Translations under genes and position numbers: made by a program
Shown: piece after piece, positions 46,801 through 57,555 of the stretch
Layout: every line of letters begins with the position of its first letter
Position numbering within the stretch: position 1 is the stretch's first letter
Assembly (NCBI GenBank): GCA_001414485.1
Contig: LLEY01000102.1
Coordinates: 62,001-126,000 of the forward strand
DNA length: 64,000 nucleotides
Reading direction: 5' to 3'
Origin: Calycina herbarum
Lineage: Eukaryota > Ascomycota > Leotiomycetes > Helotiales > Pezizellaceae
Notes under the pieces: generated by a model
What the model was told of the DNA's origin: nothing
Databases searched by the model: none
The model's input: only the letters and a program-made list of their open reading frames with translations

Positions 46801-49000
46801 TAGACAATTTATTAAGAACTTCAGTAAAATCGTAAAACCTCTAACTACTATAACGCGGCCTTTAGAGCTATTTTAGTAGACACCTGAATACAAAGAAGCC
46901 TTTAAAGAATTACAGACCTAGCTACTCTTAGTTCAAGCCTTATACTACTTCAACCCTGAATGTTCTACAAAGCTAGAGATAGACTCTTCTAATAGAGTAA
47001 TAGTAGGTATATTCTCTTAATAACATAGTAATTGTTAGTATCTTATAGGTTTCTATTCCTACGTCCTAGTTAGATATAAAATAAACTAGGAAATCTACAA
47101 TAAGAAACTATTTATAATTATAGAAGCGTTTAGAAAATAACAACCTAAGCTTATATTATATTAGAACTGTATTAACGTCTTCTTAGACTATAGATCCTTA
47201 GAATACTTTATAATAATAAAGCTACTTACTTCTAAGTAAGTATAATAGATAGAATTCCTCTTTAACTTTAATTTCTAGATCTGATTTATATCTAGAAAGA
47301 ATAATTAAAAGGTAGATATACTAACTAGATAAGAGTAAGACATTAAAACATAAGATTAAGTTAAGTTAGATAGCTACTCGCGTACCCTTCTTAGACCTAT
47401 TAGGCTTAACCTCTAAATTAACGCCAACCTTGCTTAAACCTTTTAAGTAATATCCCTTTCTATAATTAAGTTAGATATTATCCCTAGGTCTAGATCAGAT
47501 CTAATTTAAAAGCTAAGGACAGCTAATATATAATTATTTAAGAAAGAATGTAGAGAACTTAAGAATAGTTATACTATCTCGTCTAACAATTTACTCCTAT
47601 TTAGAGAATAACTTTATATCAAAAGAAATACTAAACTCTATACGAATCTAATCCAAGAAGCCTATAACTAAGTATCTAGTACTTACCTAAGTACTCAAAA
47701 GATATACTAGTTACTAGTATCTGTCTACTACTAGGTCGGCATAGGTTTAGACTATAAGCTATACGTAGCTAACTACTAAGCTTATAGATACTCTTATCCT
47801 TGACAGACTAAATAATAAGGATTCCTCTACCTACTACTAGTACTAGATTACCTAATATAGTATATATATATAGAATTTAAGTTATTTCTAAAAGATAAGC
47901 ATAGATATAATACTATACTAGTATTTATTAACTACCTTAGAAAGGATTCGGTATCTATTCCCTACTACTCTACTATCGATACTAGAAGATTAGCCTAGTT
48001 TTTTATATAATAGATCTATTATTTTAGTTACTACTCTAAATCGATTACGTCTAATAGAGGACCTTAATTCATCTTAGCTTTTTAGACGGAATTCTATTAT
48101 ATTATTAGTATTAAGCTTAAGCTCTCTATAGCTTACTATAAACAAACAGATAGTTAGATAGAGATTATAAACCGATATATCGATTAAAGGCTAAGGCCTT
48201 TTATAACCTACTATTAGGATAACTAAAGCAAGTTAATCCCTCTTATAGATAGAGTATAAATAACCCTTCCGTACTCGTCTATTAGTATAACCCTGTATCA
48301 GCTTAAGTTTAGGCTTAATTCGCAAACCTTATAGGATTAGAATACTTCTAGAACCTCTATTCCCCAGGAACGACTAAATTACAATAAGGTAGTTAAGATA
48401 GCTACACATATACACTCTGCCTAGAACGTAGCTAAAGACAACATAAGCAAAGCCTAGCAGAGAATATAAGATAGTACGAATCAGTACTAAAGAGCTATTA
48501 ACTAGGACGTTAGTAATAGAGTTTACTTATCGACTAAGAATCTTAAGATAAATCGACCTAGCTAAAAGCTAGCTAAATAGTAAACTAGACCCTTTAAAAT
48601 ACTAGAACATATAAGACACTCTTATAAACTAAAACTCCTAGAAGGATTATTAATCTATAATGTTTTCGCTATAGACATACTATCTAAAGATCCGAATACC
48701 CTCTTATCTAGATAAGAAGCTCTAAAGCTACCCCTAGAAATCATTTAAGGTATATAAGAATAGGAAGTTTAAGAAATTCTTAGTAGTAGACTTTTTAGGA
48801 GACAACTATAATACTAGGTTAGATAGGTTAGTTATAATATAGACCCTATCTAGTATCCTACTAATAATTTTTAAGGTTTACTATACCTTCTAAGAGACTT
48901 CTATACTAAATATCTAGATAAACTAGGACTACCTCGACTCCTCTTTGAATAGATCTAAGTATAGAAGGTAGATAAGAACTAACAACCGAGTTACTACTAA
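43900..49000 (+). pseudogene. E3 gag-pol relic with chromodomain
   Basis: Plus-strand translation, ignoring stops. A nucleocapsid knuckle sits near 44,943-44,985, in which two ligand cysteines have become tyrosine (CYYYSKPRHYKTDY). Reverse transcriptase lies at about 46,150-46,740 (KLRFYIDY, then IFTKLDIYQAFYRI and YLNDILIYL at the YxDD site). RNase H spans about 46,960-47,340 and integrase about 47,770-48,480. The chromodomain at about 48,740-48,970 reads QEILSSRLFRRQLQYQVR and LLYLLRDFYTKYPDK. Tryptophans are TAG almost everywhere, as in RIP decay. Confidence 0.85.
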
Positions 49001-49058
49001 AAACAAACCCCGATACTACCCCGGCTATAATACGAAGCCTCGGGGACGAGTCTTTTTC

Positions 49059-49070
49059 AAGGGAGAGGGA
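49059..49070 (+). other. E3 polypurine tract
   Basis: AAGGGAGAGGGA immediately before the right LTR, the expected plus-strand primer site for an element coded on the plus strand. Confidence 0.85.
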
Positions 49071-49342
49071 TGTGATAGCCCGCTATTAGAAATAAGAGTT
49101 GCTAAGGTTACGTATATACTAGACAGGATACGTACCCGAGTATTAGGAATGTCCGGTTCAGACCTCCGAGTCTATTATTATTATCCGAACCCTTTTATAT
49201 ATAGATACTCTTACTCTTAGTATCGGGAAAGGTTAATTTGATCTTTTCCTTCGTATTTAGAGCCTAGTATCTAAGCATGTTATTCTACGGAACGCACTTC
49301 TATATACCTCTTTTATAGTATTATCTGTTTCGTGCTGTTACA
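49071..49342 (+). repeat. E3 LTR, right copy (3' LTR)
   Basis: 272 bp, starts TGTGATAG and ends GTTACA; partner of the left copy. It is less AT-shifted than the left copy. Confidence 0.93.
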
Positions 49343-49347
49343 GCTAG

Positions 49348-51676
49348 GGGTATAGTAGGCGAGCGTGCTAGGATCCGAGGGACTAACAGCTCGTCGACAA
49401 GGCTTATAGACAGTTACAGGTCTTCCTAGTATTTGCGTACGACCTGTTCTTCTAGGGCCTAATCGCGGCGATCCGTGTTAGCTTAGTAATCTAGGTTTAA
49501 GAGCCGAGTCTATAAGATTCTAGGATCTAGGAGGCGTAGCCGGACAAGGTTAGGAGAAGGGGGGAGATCCGCAAGCTATATAAGTCAGCGCTAGCAGGGG
49601 TTAAGTTATACGTTAAGCTAGTTAAACCATGTATACCTAAGAATAAGGTCTTAATAGCTAGTATTAAGAAGGACTATAGAGACGTTATACTGTTTATAGC
49701 CGTCTATATATAAGTAAAGAATAATATAGTAGTCCGCGGACTGTCGACTCTGTCTGTTAAAGCTACGAACTATAATAGGAGTAAGAAGAGTATAAATAGT
49801 TAAAGAGAAGAAGCGAGCCAGCCTCTAAGCGAACTTTGTACTAATAAGTACAAAGCCGTTTACTCTAGTATTAGCTAGAGCAGAGGTTTTGAATCTGTAT
49901 CTATTATAGACTAAGTTATAAGAGACTATAAACTGTTTTCTTCTAAGTAGCTAACTTAGATCGATGGCTAACTAGCCAGGACCTCGGTAAAGCAAGCCTA
50001 GAGGGGAGACTTTCCCTAGACTTAGTCGTTTTCTAACTATTCTAAGTCAGACGTAGGCTCCGTAAGCTTATTAACGTCTGTAATAGGCTTAGAGTTCTTA
50101 GGGCATTCGCAGGCATAGTGCCCAGTTCTCTTACACTTGAAGCAGGCGTCGTCCGGTTCCTTACAGGCAGGCGTTGGTTTACGTGATGGTCTGTAAAGGC
50201 AGGGGGCCGGGGTAGAGGAGGTTGTATAGAACGTAGTTTAAGTAGTAGTAAAAGTTCTAGCTGAGCAGGAGGTAGTAGTAGCAGTTGCGGGCTAGGGGAT
50301 GAGACAAGCGGTCTGTAAGTTACTTCTACGAAGCTAAAGTCTTCGTAAGTTCTTGTTAATAAGTCAACACTTGTTTGCTAGGGCCGTACTTATAAGTAGG
50401 ACGTCTAAGAATAGTAAGACGGACTGTTGTAGAGGTAGCGTAAGCTTATTATACAAGTCGGGCTGTAAGTCGTCTGTTAGGATCCGTCTAGTTGTTACGA
50501 ATCACGGTATACGTGGTAAGTAGTCCAGACGGCGTTCTGACAGGACAAGGCATAATATCCGGGAAAGGAAAGTAACACAGGAGGAAATCAGCAATGCAGA
50601 GGACATTGGGATTTCAGGATTTCACTGTTGTAGTAATGTTAGAAGTCACGTGGGGTTATGTGACGTGATCGCCTACATCGCTCTAATCGCCTTGATCGCG
50701 AGCGACGCGAGCGATGCGAGCGATGTGAGCGATGTACTTGGGAACGAAGGTTCTATATAAGACTGGCACGTCTGCTATTAGATAGGAGCTTCGTGCTCAA
50801 CTTTAGTTATCAATCTTATCATTTTGTTTAACATCTTTGATACAAGTAACGAGTTTACTTCTAAGTGAACAACCCGGCGCATCTATACTTCTTATCTGCA
50901 TACCAACCTTCGAGACTTAGTCATCTTTGTTTAGTTCGTTTGAGTTTCGTTACACTAGTGCCCGTAAGGTGTAAGAAGCGAGTATAGAAGGTTGTAAAAG
51001 TCTCGTCATCTCTTATAATAAGCCGGCGGAATTCGATACAGGCGTCCTATGTTTCGAACGGGTTCTCTAGGATATCTATAAGATATACGATCATTTCTTT
51101 TATAAACTAAAACGGCTTAGGTCCCTTCTGGTAATGGAGTACGAGATACTTCTAAGTAATATCAGCTATATAGTTAAAAACGTAAGCTATCTTTGCTTCC
51201 TCTAGCTCAAACATAGAGGCGTTAATAAGGAACTTATCCTTAATCTAGATCTTCTAGTTGTCGAAGATTAGAGACAAGCTATTTATTAGAGGCTTAGTAT
51301 TCTTAAGCTTAACCGTAAACAATCTATGTTATCCAGTTTTAGACAGGGTATTCCCTTACAGAGGGATACGGACGTCGTCTAGTTGTTCTCGCAGTAGGCG
51401 GACCTGTTTCAGGGCTATAGCGAGCTATTAAGCGTCCGTAGGCTGGTCGGCAGACATCGTTACAGACGACTCAGTTGTAAGAACAGAGGGTATAGGTAGA
51501 AGAGCCCTAGGCTCTTATACGCGGTAGTGGGCGCGGGTACGCGAGGCTATATAAGGCGCCGGTAGTATCTACGGGTAGTCTATACAGACCGTAGGTGTTG
51601 TATTAGAATCGCAACGGATATTCTAATCCTTCCTAAGAGCAGTAGTAAATAGAGAGAAGAAGAGAGCTTTAGATAA
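49348..51676 (-). pseudogene. E1 gag and protease-side relic, split by a solo LTR
   Basis: Minus-strand gag remains. The zinc knuckle CFKCKRTGHYACEC is intact at 50,144-50,103. The upstream capsid-like part lies on the other side of the solo LTR (51,676-50,960). The region is less AT-shifted than E3 next to it. Multiple stops and the 462-bp insertion abolish function. Confidence 0.8.
50493..50954 (+). repeat. Solo LTR of the E4/E5 family inside E1 gag
   Basis: 462 bp, starting TGTTACGAATCACGG and ending GTTTCGTTACA, flanked by CTAGT on both sides (50,488-50,492 and 50,955-50,959). No internal element sequence, so it arose by LTR-LTR recombination after insertion. It is GC-rich compared with its host. 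It contains a four-unit 9-bp tandem repeat at 50,698-50,733 (GCGAGCGAT-like) and CACGTG at 50,647-50,652. A TATA-like TTCTATATAAGACTGG follows the repeat, so this is probably the LTR promoter. Confidence 0.95.
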
Positions 51677-52005
51677 TATAACAAACCTAATCTGCTAGCT
51701 CTCTAGTAGTTATCCTTACCTATAGTATACACAAGTATAGTAGATAATCAGAGAAGTAAGAGGTGGTTCAATTGAAGATCTAAAGCTATAGAAGAGAAGA
51801 GAAGGAAAGAGGAGACTTCTAGAGGTCCTATAATATAGAGATAGCTAAGGAATCGATAAGTTATAGGAATGTCGATCCGTTTATAGAAATAGTTCCTAGC
51901 CTAGGTAGGAATAGTTCTAGGCCAGGCTAGGAATAGCAGGCTTTGCGGACGCCGGCGAGCAGCCGTACGCGAGTCACGTGCTCGGCGGTGGCCAGGTCCG
52001 TAACA
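51677..52005 (-). repeat. E1 LTR, right copy (5' LTR)
   Basis: 329 bp, partner of 33,692-34,020. The terminal TG is mutated to TA on the left side. CACGTG at 51,975-51,980. Followed by the ATCTA duplication at 52,006-52,010. Confidence 0.93.
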
Positions 52006-52010
52006 ATCTA

Positions 52011-53182
52011 TTTCTAACTATATGTTATAATATTCTTTAAGTAATAGATCTCTATTATTATTAGTATCTTATAGCTTACTAACTTATAACTCGACTCTTT
52101 TGTTTAGCTGTAGATATATAGCGTCTGCTGTTGTATTTATAGTATCTGTTTCAATCTATATACTATATTCTCTAGTCTTAAGTTCTTTATCTATAAGTTT
52201 AATTTTTTCTAGTAAAGCTACTTCTTTTTAAATAGTAGTATTAGCCTGTTTCCTTTTAGAGTCTTTCTTCTTACTATACTTATTTACTCTATAGCTAAAG
52301 AGGCTATAGTTATAATATAAGTTCTACTCGCGTCGATGATTTTACTCTTTCTAGGAAAGCTCTCTCTCTGTTAGGTTTCTTCCTTAATTTCCTTTTCTTA
52401 GTATCTAACGCTTCTAAGTAGTATTAATTTCTATAGAATCTCTATAGTTCTTCTTTCTACCTTTTTCTTATCGATGTCTATAACTACCTTTCTTCTCTAG
52501 ATTCTACTCGTAGTTTCGATTATCGATTTTGATTATATTATTAGTTAACTTATTAAGTATATCTAAGAAGTTATCTCTAGCTAGTTCGTTCTTAACACTG
52601 TCTTTTAATCCTCTATAATACTGTTTATATAAAGCCTTATTATTCTAACTAAGACGTGTAGAATACTACTAGAATATTAATATATACTTAGCGGCTAAGC
52701 CTTTCTAACAGAGGCTATATAAGACTTATACTACTTTTTTCTTTAAATCTACATCTATAAATACCTGATTAATTCTCTTCTTAAATCTAGCAACGGTTAA
52801 GAATAATCCCTAAGTACTCTTACTTATAAGATTTAATACTTTTCTATTTAACGTTTTATTCTTCTAAAAATCTTCTAAATAGAGTTCTATCTAGTTATAT
52901 ACTACTCTCTCGAGATAGGTAGTAAGCTATATAACTTAATCTATTTTATAAGTAAACTATACTAAGTAAAAGTTTAAGTATATTAAAGCTTTTATAATAA
53001 ACTTAGCAAGTTTCTCTAGAGAACTGTTAAACGTTCTTAGTACTAGTAACTTCACTTCCTCTCTAAGAGTAGTAACTGGCGCTGCTAGCATTATTAGCGC
53101 TAGGGGTAGTATAGAGGTTAAACCTAAGAATAGTATAGTTTTTAATATTATATTAGTCGTACTTCTAAGTAGGTGCTTAAAG
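52011..53182 (-). mobile_element. Element E5, right fragment: RIP-mutated gag region
   Basis: On the minus strand this aligns by eye with the E4 interior. Its right end (CTTTAAGCACCTACTTAGAAG on the minus strand, allowing substitutions) equals the E4 sequence just inside its 5' LTR at 58,001-58,021, and its left end continues at 33,686 across E1. It is therefore the gag part of a minus-oriented E4 relative whose 5' LTR follows at 53,183. The interior is strongly AT-shifted with no open frame of note. Confidence 0.8.
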
Positions 53183-53636
53183 TATAACGAAACTTAAACG
53201 AACTAAACAAAGATAACTAAGTCTCGAAGGTTAGTATATAGGTAAGAAGTATAGATATACCGGGTTATTTACTTAGAAGTAAACTCGTTACTTATATTAA
53301 AGATGTTAAACAAGATAATAAGATTAATAACTAAAGTTAAGTACGAAGCTTCTATCTAATAGCAGACCTGCCAGTCCTATATAGAACCTTCGTACCTCCT
53401 AGCCACCATAGCCGATCTGCCCGACCATGGTCGACATGGTCGACTCGTCGGCTATGTCGCTTACCTTCTTAGTCACGTGATTACAACCAACTTCCAACAG
53501 TGAGATCCTAGAATCCTCAAATGCCTCCTATATTACAGATTCCCTCCTGTGTTTACCTTCTATTTCCTGGACGTTGTGCCTTGTCCTGTTAGAACGCCGT
53601 CTGGACTACTTATCACGTGAAACGTGATTCGTGACA
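53183..53636 (-). repeat. E5 5' LTR (minus orientation)
   Basis: About 454 bp, starting TATAACGAAAC and ending CGTGATTCGTGACA: the reverse complement of the solo LTR at 50,493-50,954, with a different variable middle (a GTCGAC-containing short repeat near 53,420-53,450 instead of the GCGAGCGAT array). CACGTG at 53,474 and 53,614. Confidence 0.88.
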
Positions 53637-53901
53637 CCTAGGCGATCTAGTCAACTAGGATAACAGGCGATCCTGTCTACCTAGGAAGGAACGAAGGTTC
53701 TATATAAGACTGGCACGTCTGCTATTAGATAGAAGCTTCGTGCTTAACTTTAGTTATTAATCTTATTATCTTATTTAATATCTTTGATATAAGTAACGAG
53801 TTCACTTCTAAGTAAACAACCCGGCGCATCTGTACTTCTTATCTATATACCAACCTTCGAGACTTAGTCACCTTTGTTTAGTTCGTTGGAGTTTCGTTAT
53901 A
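53637..53901 (+). repeat. Older plus-oriented LTR fragment interrupted by E5
   Basis: From about 53,688 this matches the 3' half of the same LTR family in plus orientation (GAACGAAGGTTCTATATAAG to GTTTCGTTATA). It directly abuts the outer end of the E5 LTR, so E5 probably inserted into it. Its 5' part is not seen on the far side because E5 is truncated there. Confidence 0.75.
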
Positions 53902-54342
53902 GTACTCTATAGAGCTTTGTAGTCTTCTAACAGCTTAGCTTTTTAGATATTCGAATAGCCTTAATAGCTTAAATGATTTTTAATACTTATAGAATAACTA
54001 ATATAATATATAGTAGAAAAAAAGCGTTATAAAGGAAGAGGGTTAGGAATTCGCTAAAATTGATCCGGTTTCTAATATAATCCGGGTTCTAATAAACTAT
54101 GTTAAAGGCAAAAGTATAAGAGTATATATATATAAATTCAAGAATTTAAAGCTATAGTTCTATCTACAAGGGCAACGCGGTATATATACTCAGAGGAAAG
54201 GGGTTGCTTAGTAACTATAAGGCTCGTTATTCCAGCGTCGTTATTCTAGCATATCCTTATCACAGAGGTGATTACCGAGGTGGTTGCCAGTGTCACGTGC
54301 TTGTCACGTGTATCCTTCCAGGTTACGGACCAGCGCCGTAAC
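53902..54342. repeat. Probable LTR remnant of another family
   Basis: The stretch ends in GCCGTAACA and has two CACGTG sites (54,294 and 54,305) near that end, like the GC-rich ends of the other LTRs here, with an AT-rich body. I found no second copy and no target duplication, so both the family and the left edge are uncertain. Confidence 0.4.
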
Positions 54343-55259
54343 AATTATACTAAAAGGTTAATATATCGTATTCGTCGTATTCTTCTAATAGAAAGTCGAA
54401 TTCAAGTCCAGATCCAAAAGGCGTTATTGAAAACTCGGGATTAAACAGACATGATTCAGTAGTTTATATAACTATAATAAGTATTAGAAGGTGTTTCCTA
54501 AATAGCAGACTGACGTCCTTAGATCGTTTAGATTAATAGAGATAGGCAAATAGGGCTTAAGAGTACTAATACAGAAGGTTTACTTACGAGGTTACGAAGA
54601 AGGCTAAGAGTAAAATTTAATATAGTCTAGAGAGACTGGCTCTATTGCAAATACAAGTCCAAGCTTCTAAGCGTATAAACCATATAGAGGGAAAACCGTG
54701 GCTCTTTAAAGGAAAAGTCTACTTTGCTATTATCAACATAGGTCGCCTAAGGGAATATTAACTAGTAGGAGAAACTCGTATCCGCAGCTCAAATGCCTAA
54801 TTCTTACTTGAAATACACTGGTATAACGTGGATCCTCTTATCACACTTGGCTTTCCTATTAGGTAGCGCCTTTGTAAGGAGAAGGGCCGCGGCTACATCC
54901 GCAGCTGAACTCTCAAAATGCTCTTCTCATCCTCGATCTTCTATCAGGTGGCCTCAAGCTGAAGCAGCTAATCCGGAACTGGCACTTGCATTAGGAGCAA
55001 ATTTCCCTAAGAGATCGTCCTGGCATCTAGTAGCCACCACCGAACACTCTCCAACTAGGATATATAGAATGGACACCGAACTGTCATCAATTCAACCCAG
55101 TAGCCAGCAGTACCTCAGCAAAACAGCAATCATCTAACAATTACACCATCACTACCTCCCAAATATCCGCGGCGCGCCTAGCACTTAGTGATACCATGAT
55201 ATCCACCTCTTCATCTATAACTGGTACTCCCTTCTAGCAGCAAAACTGCCACCGCTTTA
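54343..55259. other. Unassigned sequence between LTR remnants and the NLR relic
   Basis: The left half is AT-shifted and may be an old transposon; the right half has more normal composition. A 114-codon open frame (54,793-55,137 plus) starts with a hydrophobic stretch but has no recognisable domain and no introns or neighbours that support it. I do not call it a gene. Confidence 0.35.
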
Positions 55260-57305
55260 TCACACCTAAGATTTGCTTCTTATATGGTGGCCAGGGCTTA
55301 AGGTCGATTTCGCGTCAGCATATGCGCGTAGTAGTTGTAATACAGCAAGCATATTCTGCTCGTTCTCGGAAGTGTCTTCCTTCAAAACCATCTGCCTGTC
55401 ATCGTCGCGTCTCAGGGCCGAGAGCGGATTCATTTTGCCAATACATCTGTACACACTCATATCGGTCCTATAAAGCCAAAGAGCACTAGATAATTCGTAT
55501 TAAGACTGTTTCTTCCTGATCGTCCGTCTGGCGCATACCTTCCTTGAACGGGGAACTAAAAGTCGAAACATAGCAGGATTGCAGATTCTGGATGCCAGGT
55601 GCAGAACGCTCTCGCTACGTGAGTTACGGTGTCGAAGGTGTGCTTCAATGCCCTGTTGGCCTAACAAGTATTCTACAACATCAACGTAGTTCCTCAAGAC
55701 GGCCTCTCTAATCGCTTGATGCACTAGCCTGCCAAAGGATATAGTTTCTAGTTTGCGTAGGGACCCACGCAGCAATTCGGCATTAAGGTCTGCCTTATGC
55801 TGAGCTCTATCCATTAATCGCCGGATTATTGGCATGCAGCCCGTATTAGCTGCTATACACAGGAGCTTATTGCCCCATCGCTCCTTAACCAAAGTGTCTA
55901 ACACATCATCAATAAGGTCAAATACTACGTCCTAGTCTTTGTATTATATATCAGAAATAGACCACTGCTTTATAACGAGTCGAAAAAACCCAAGGTTCCG
56001 AAGCTGACAGCCAATGCTACTGTCTAAGAGCATCCTAAGTTTAGACAAATCACCCCACGGGAGAATTTGGTCAGCGGCCCCCATAGCTGGAGTCGGGAGA
56101 ACTTGTCAGTATCGAAGTCCGAGCTCTCAAGCATATCTCGTAGCATTGCTTCTGAGCCATAGAGCGAAGTAATGCTAAGGGGATTATAAAGCCTACTGTC
56201 AAATAAGAACCTAGGCTTTATTGTGCACTGCGGACGACAATATTGTTTAACCTAATTCTGCATTTGAGTTGAGCCCGCTTAGTAAAGATTTTCTAGATTC
56301 TCTAGGCCTGGTAAGGGTTTAACGGCGATGGCGCTGAAGTGCTCAAGCTAATGGTAAGAAGCATAGCCGAAGAGCTCACCGAAGCCACGGTCGGTCGGAT
56401 CGTAGCGGATCATGTTTTCTTCCCAAGCCTCCCATGTGCAACGAGGATCGTAGTCGGTTAGCTCCTTATCGTCATTGAATAGGTTAAATACTTGGGGTAG
56501 CTCTTTAATTACTACCTGCTATTTAGAAAACAGATCAGTGTAGCCAAAGTTATTAAGTAGAAGATATCTGATGTAGATATCAAAGATGCCTGCCTCTAGG
56601 CTCCTGATACGTTGATGAATAAGTCCTTGATCTGTGGCTGTTAAGATGGCCGGATCTTGCGGACCAGGCCGATTCGAGGGCCATTCCCTAATAATGAACT
56701 CCTTCACCGACTGGTGTATAAGTTTAACTTGGCGCTTCTTCAAATCGCTGAAGTCGACGTGAACAACAAATGGTTGAATTAGACTCATAACCCTTTGATG
56801 ATCTACCAGCTTGGCAAGAGCAGCCACAGTGGTAACCCCTTCCGGAGCCGCACCCAACGCGATAGCCTAGGCGAGTTCTAGTATGCTAATAGGTCTTCGG
56901 GTTATGGCGAGAAATTCCAAGGCTATAGTAGAAAGCTTCTTATTTTCCGGGTCGTTTGAAGTACATCGCGAGAACAGACTGACGTAGAGCTGCGAGAGCT
57001 GCTCTAGTAGTGGTATTTTCTCTAAGAAATCTCGCATCGGATCAAGCGCCCTGATTCTACGAACTTCAATAAGTTCAACTATCATCTTCGTCTATATAGC
57101 ACTTCCTTATGCCAAACGAGATAGTGTCTCTATAAGGAGTGCTCTAACGTCCTCGGACAAATTAGATAATTTCCTCTCCACCGTCTTCTCAACGATAACT
57201 CTGTCTCGCTCAGCGTTAGAACTCAAATAAATCTTGACTATTTCGTCTAGTTGCTCCAGGATCTCCTCATAAGGGCGGGAAGATAGAATAACTTTGAGCC
57301 TCGGG
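55260..57305 (-). pseudogene. RIP-damaged NACHT/ankyrin (NLR-like) pseudogene, 5' end lost
   Basis: Reading leftward on the minus strand: the end of a NACHT ATPase module and its winged-helix-like follow-on (KVILSSRPYEEILEQL, then LLEQLSQLYVSLFSRC, LSTIALEFLAITRRPISIL, VKLIHQSVKEFI), a spacer, then ankyrin-like repeats at about 55,904-55,500 (LLCIAANTGCMPIIRRLMDR, DVVEYLLGQQGIEAHLRHRN, SVLHLASR). This is the domain order of fungal NOD-like receptors used in heterokaryon incompatibility and immunity. TAG and TAA codons break the frame repeatedly, mostly where tryptophan or glutamine is expected (for example between SILEL and AIALG near 56,866), the RIP pattern. The P-loop and any N-terminal effector domain are absent: the sequence is cut at 57,305 by an LTR. 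Non-functional as it stands. Confidence 0.85.
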
Positions 57306-57555
57306 TGTAACGAAACTCAAACGAACTAAACAAAGATGACTAAGTCTCGAAGGTTGGTATGTAGATAAGAAGTACAGATACGCCGGGTTGTTTACTTAGA
57401 AGTGAACTCGTTACTTATATCAAAGATGTTAAACAAGATAATAAGATTAATAACTAAAGTTAAGCACGAAGCTCTTATCTAATAGCAGACGTGCTAGTCT
57501 TATATAGAACTATAGTCTCCTGTTCTAATCGCTTTAGTCGCTCGCTCTAATCGCT
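57306..57555 (-). repeat. Older minus-oriented LTR fragment interrupted by E4
   Basis: Starts TGTAACGAAACTC and runs as the reverse complement of the E4-family LTR for about 250 bp, then is cut by the start of the E4 LTR at 57,556. It inserted into the NLR gene and was later hit by E4. The other half should lie beyond the right edge of the window. Confidence 0.8.

Larger units (their letters stand above)
43104..49342 (+). mobile_element. E3: Ty3/Gypsy chromovirus nested in E1, opposite orientation
   Basis: 272-bp LTRs at 43,104-43,375 and 49,071-49,342 (starting TGTGATAGCCCGC in the right copy, TATAATAGCCCGC in the left). GCTAG target duplications at 43,099-43,103 and 49,343-49,347. Total 6,239 bp, coded on the plus strand. 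About 17 transitions separate the LTRs. The interior is among the most heavily RIP-mutated DNA in the window, with CpA and TpG nearly absent. Confidence 0.94.
33692..52005 (-). mobile_element. E1: Ty3/Gypsy chromovirus enlarged to 18.3 kb by nested insertions
   Basis: 329-bp LTRs at 33,692-34,020 and 51,677-52,005 begin TGTAAC (or TATAAC) and end GTAACA, flanked by ATCTA duplications. Removing E2, E3, a solo LTR and their duplications leaves about 5.9 kb, a normal Gypsy length. Coding direction is minus: gag zinc knuckle at 50,103-50,144, reverse transcriptase to integrase relics at about 43,098-40,595, chromodomain relic at about 34,350-34,100, and a purine tract just inside the left LTR. 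All genes are disrupted by stops that fit TGG-to-TAG and CAA/CAG-to-TAA/TAG changes. The LTRs differ at roughly 17 sites, all transitions, with no length change. Confidence 0.93.

Noticed and set aside
43376..49070. Genetic code variant with TAG read as tryptophan in E3
   Set aside because: TAG at Trp positions, with TAA at some Gln positions and Cys-to-Tyr changes, is fully explained by RIP transitions; host genes use TGG normally.
54793..55137. Secreted effector candidate of 114 residues
   Set aside because: The hydrophobic start is followed by low-information sequence. It sits in a repeat-remnant zone with no support for expression or homology.
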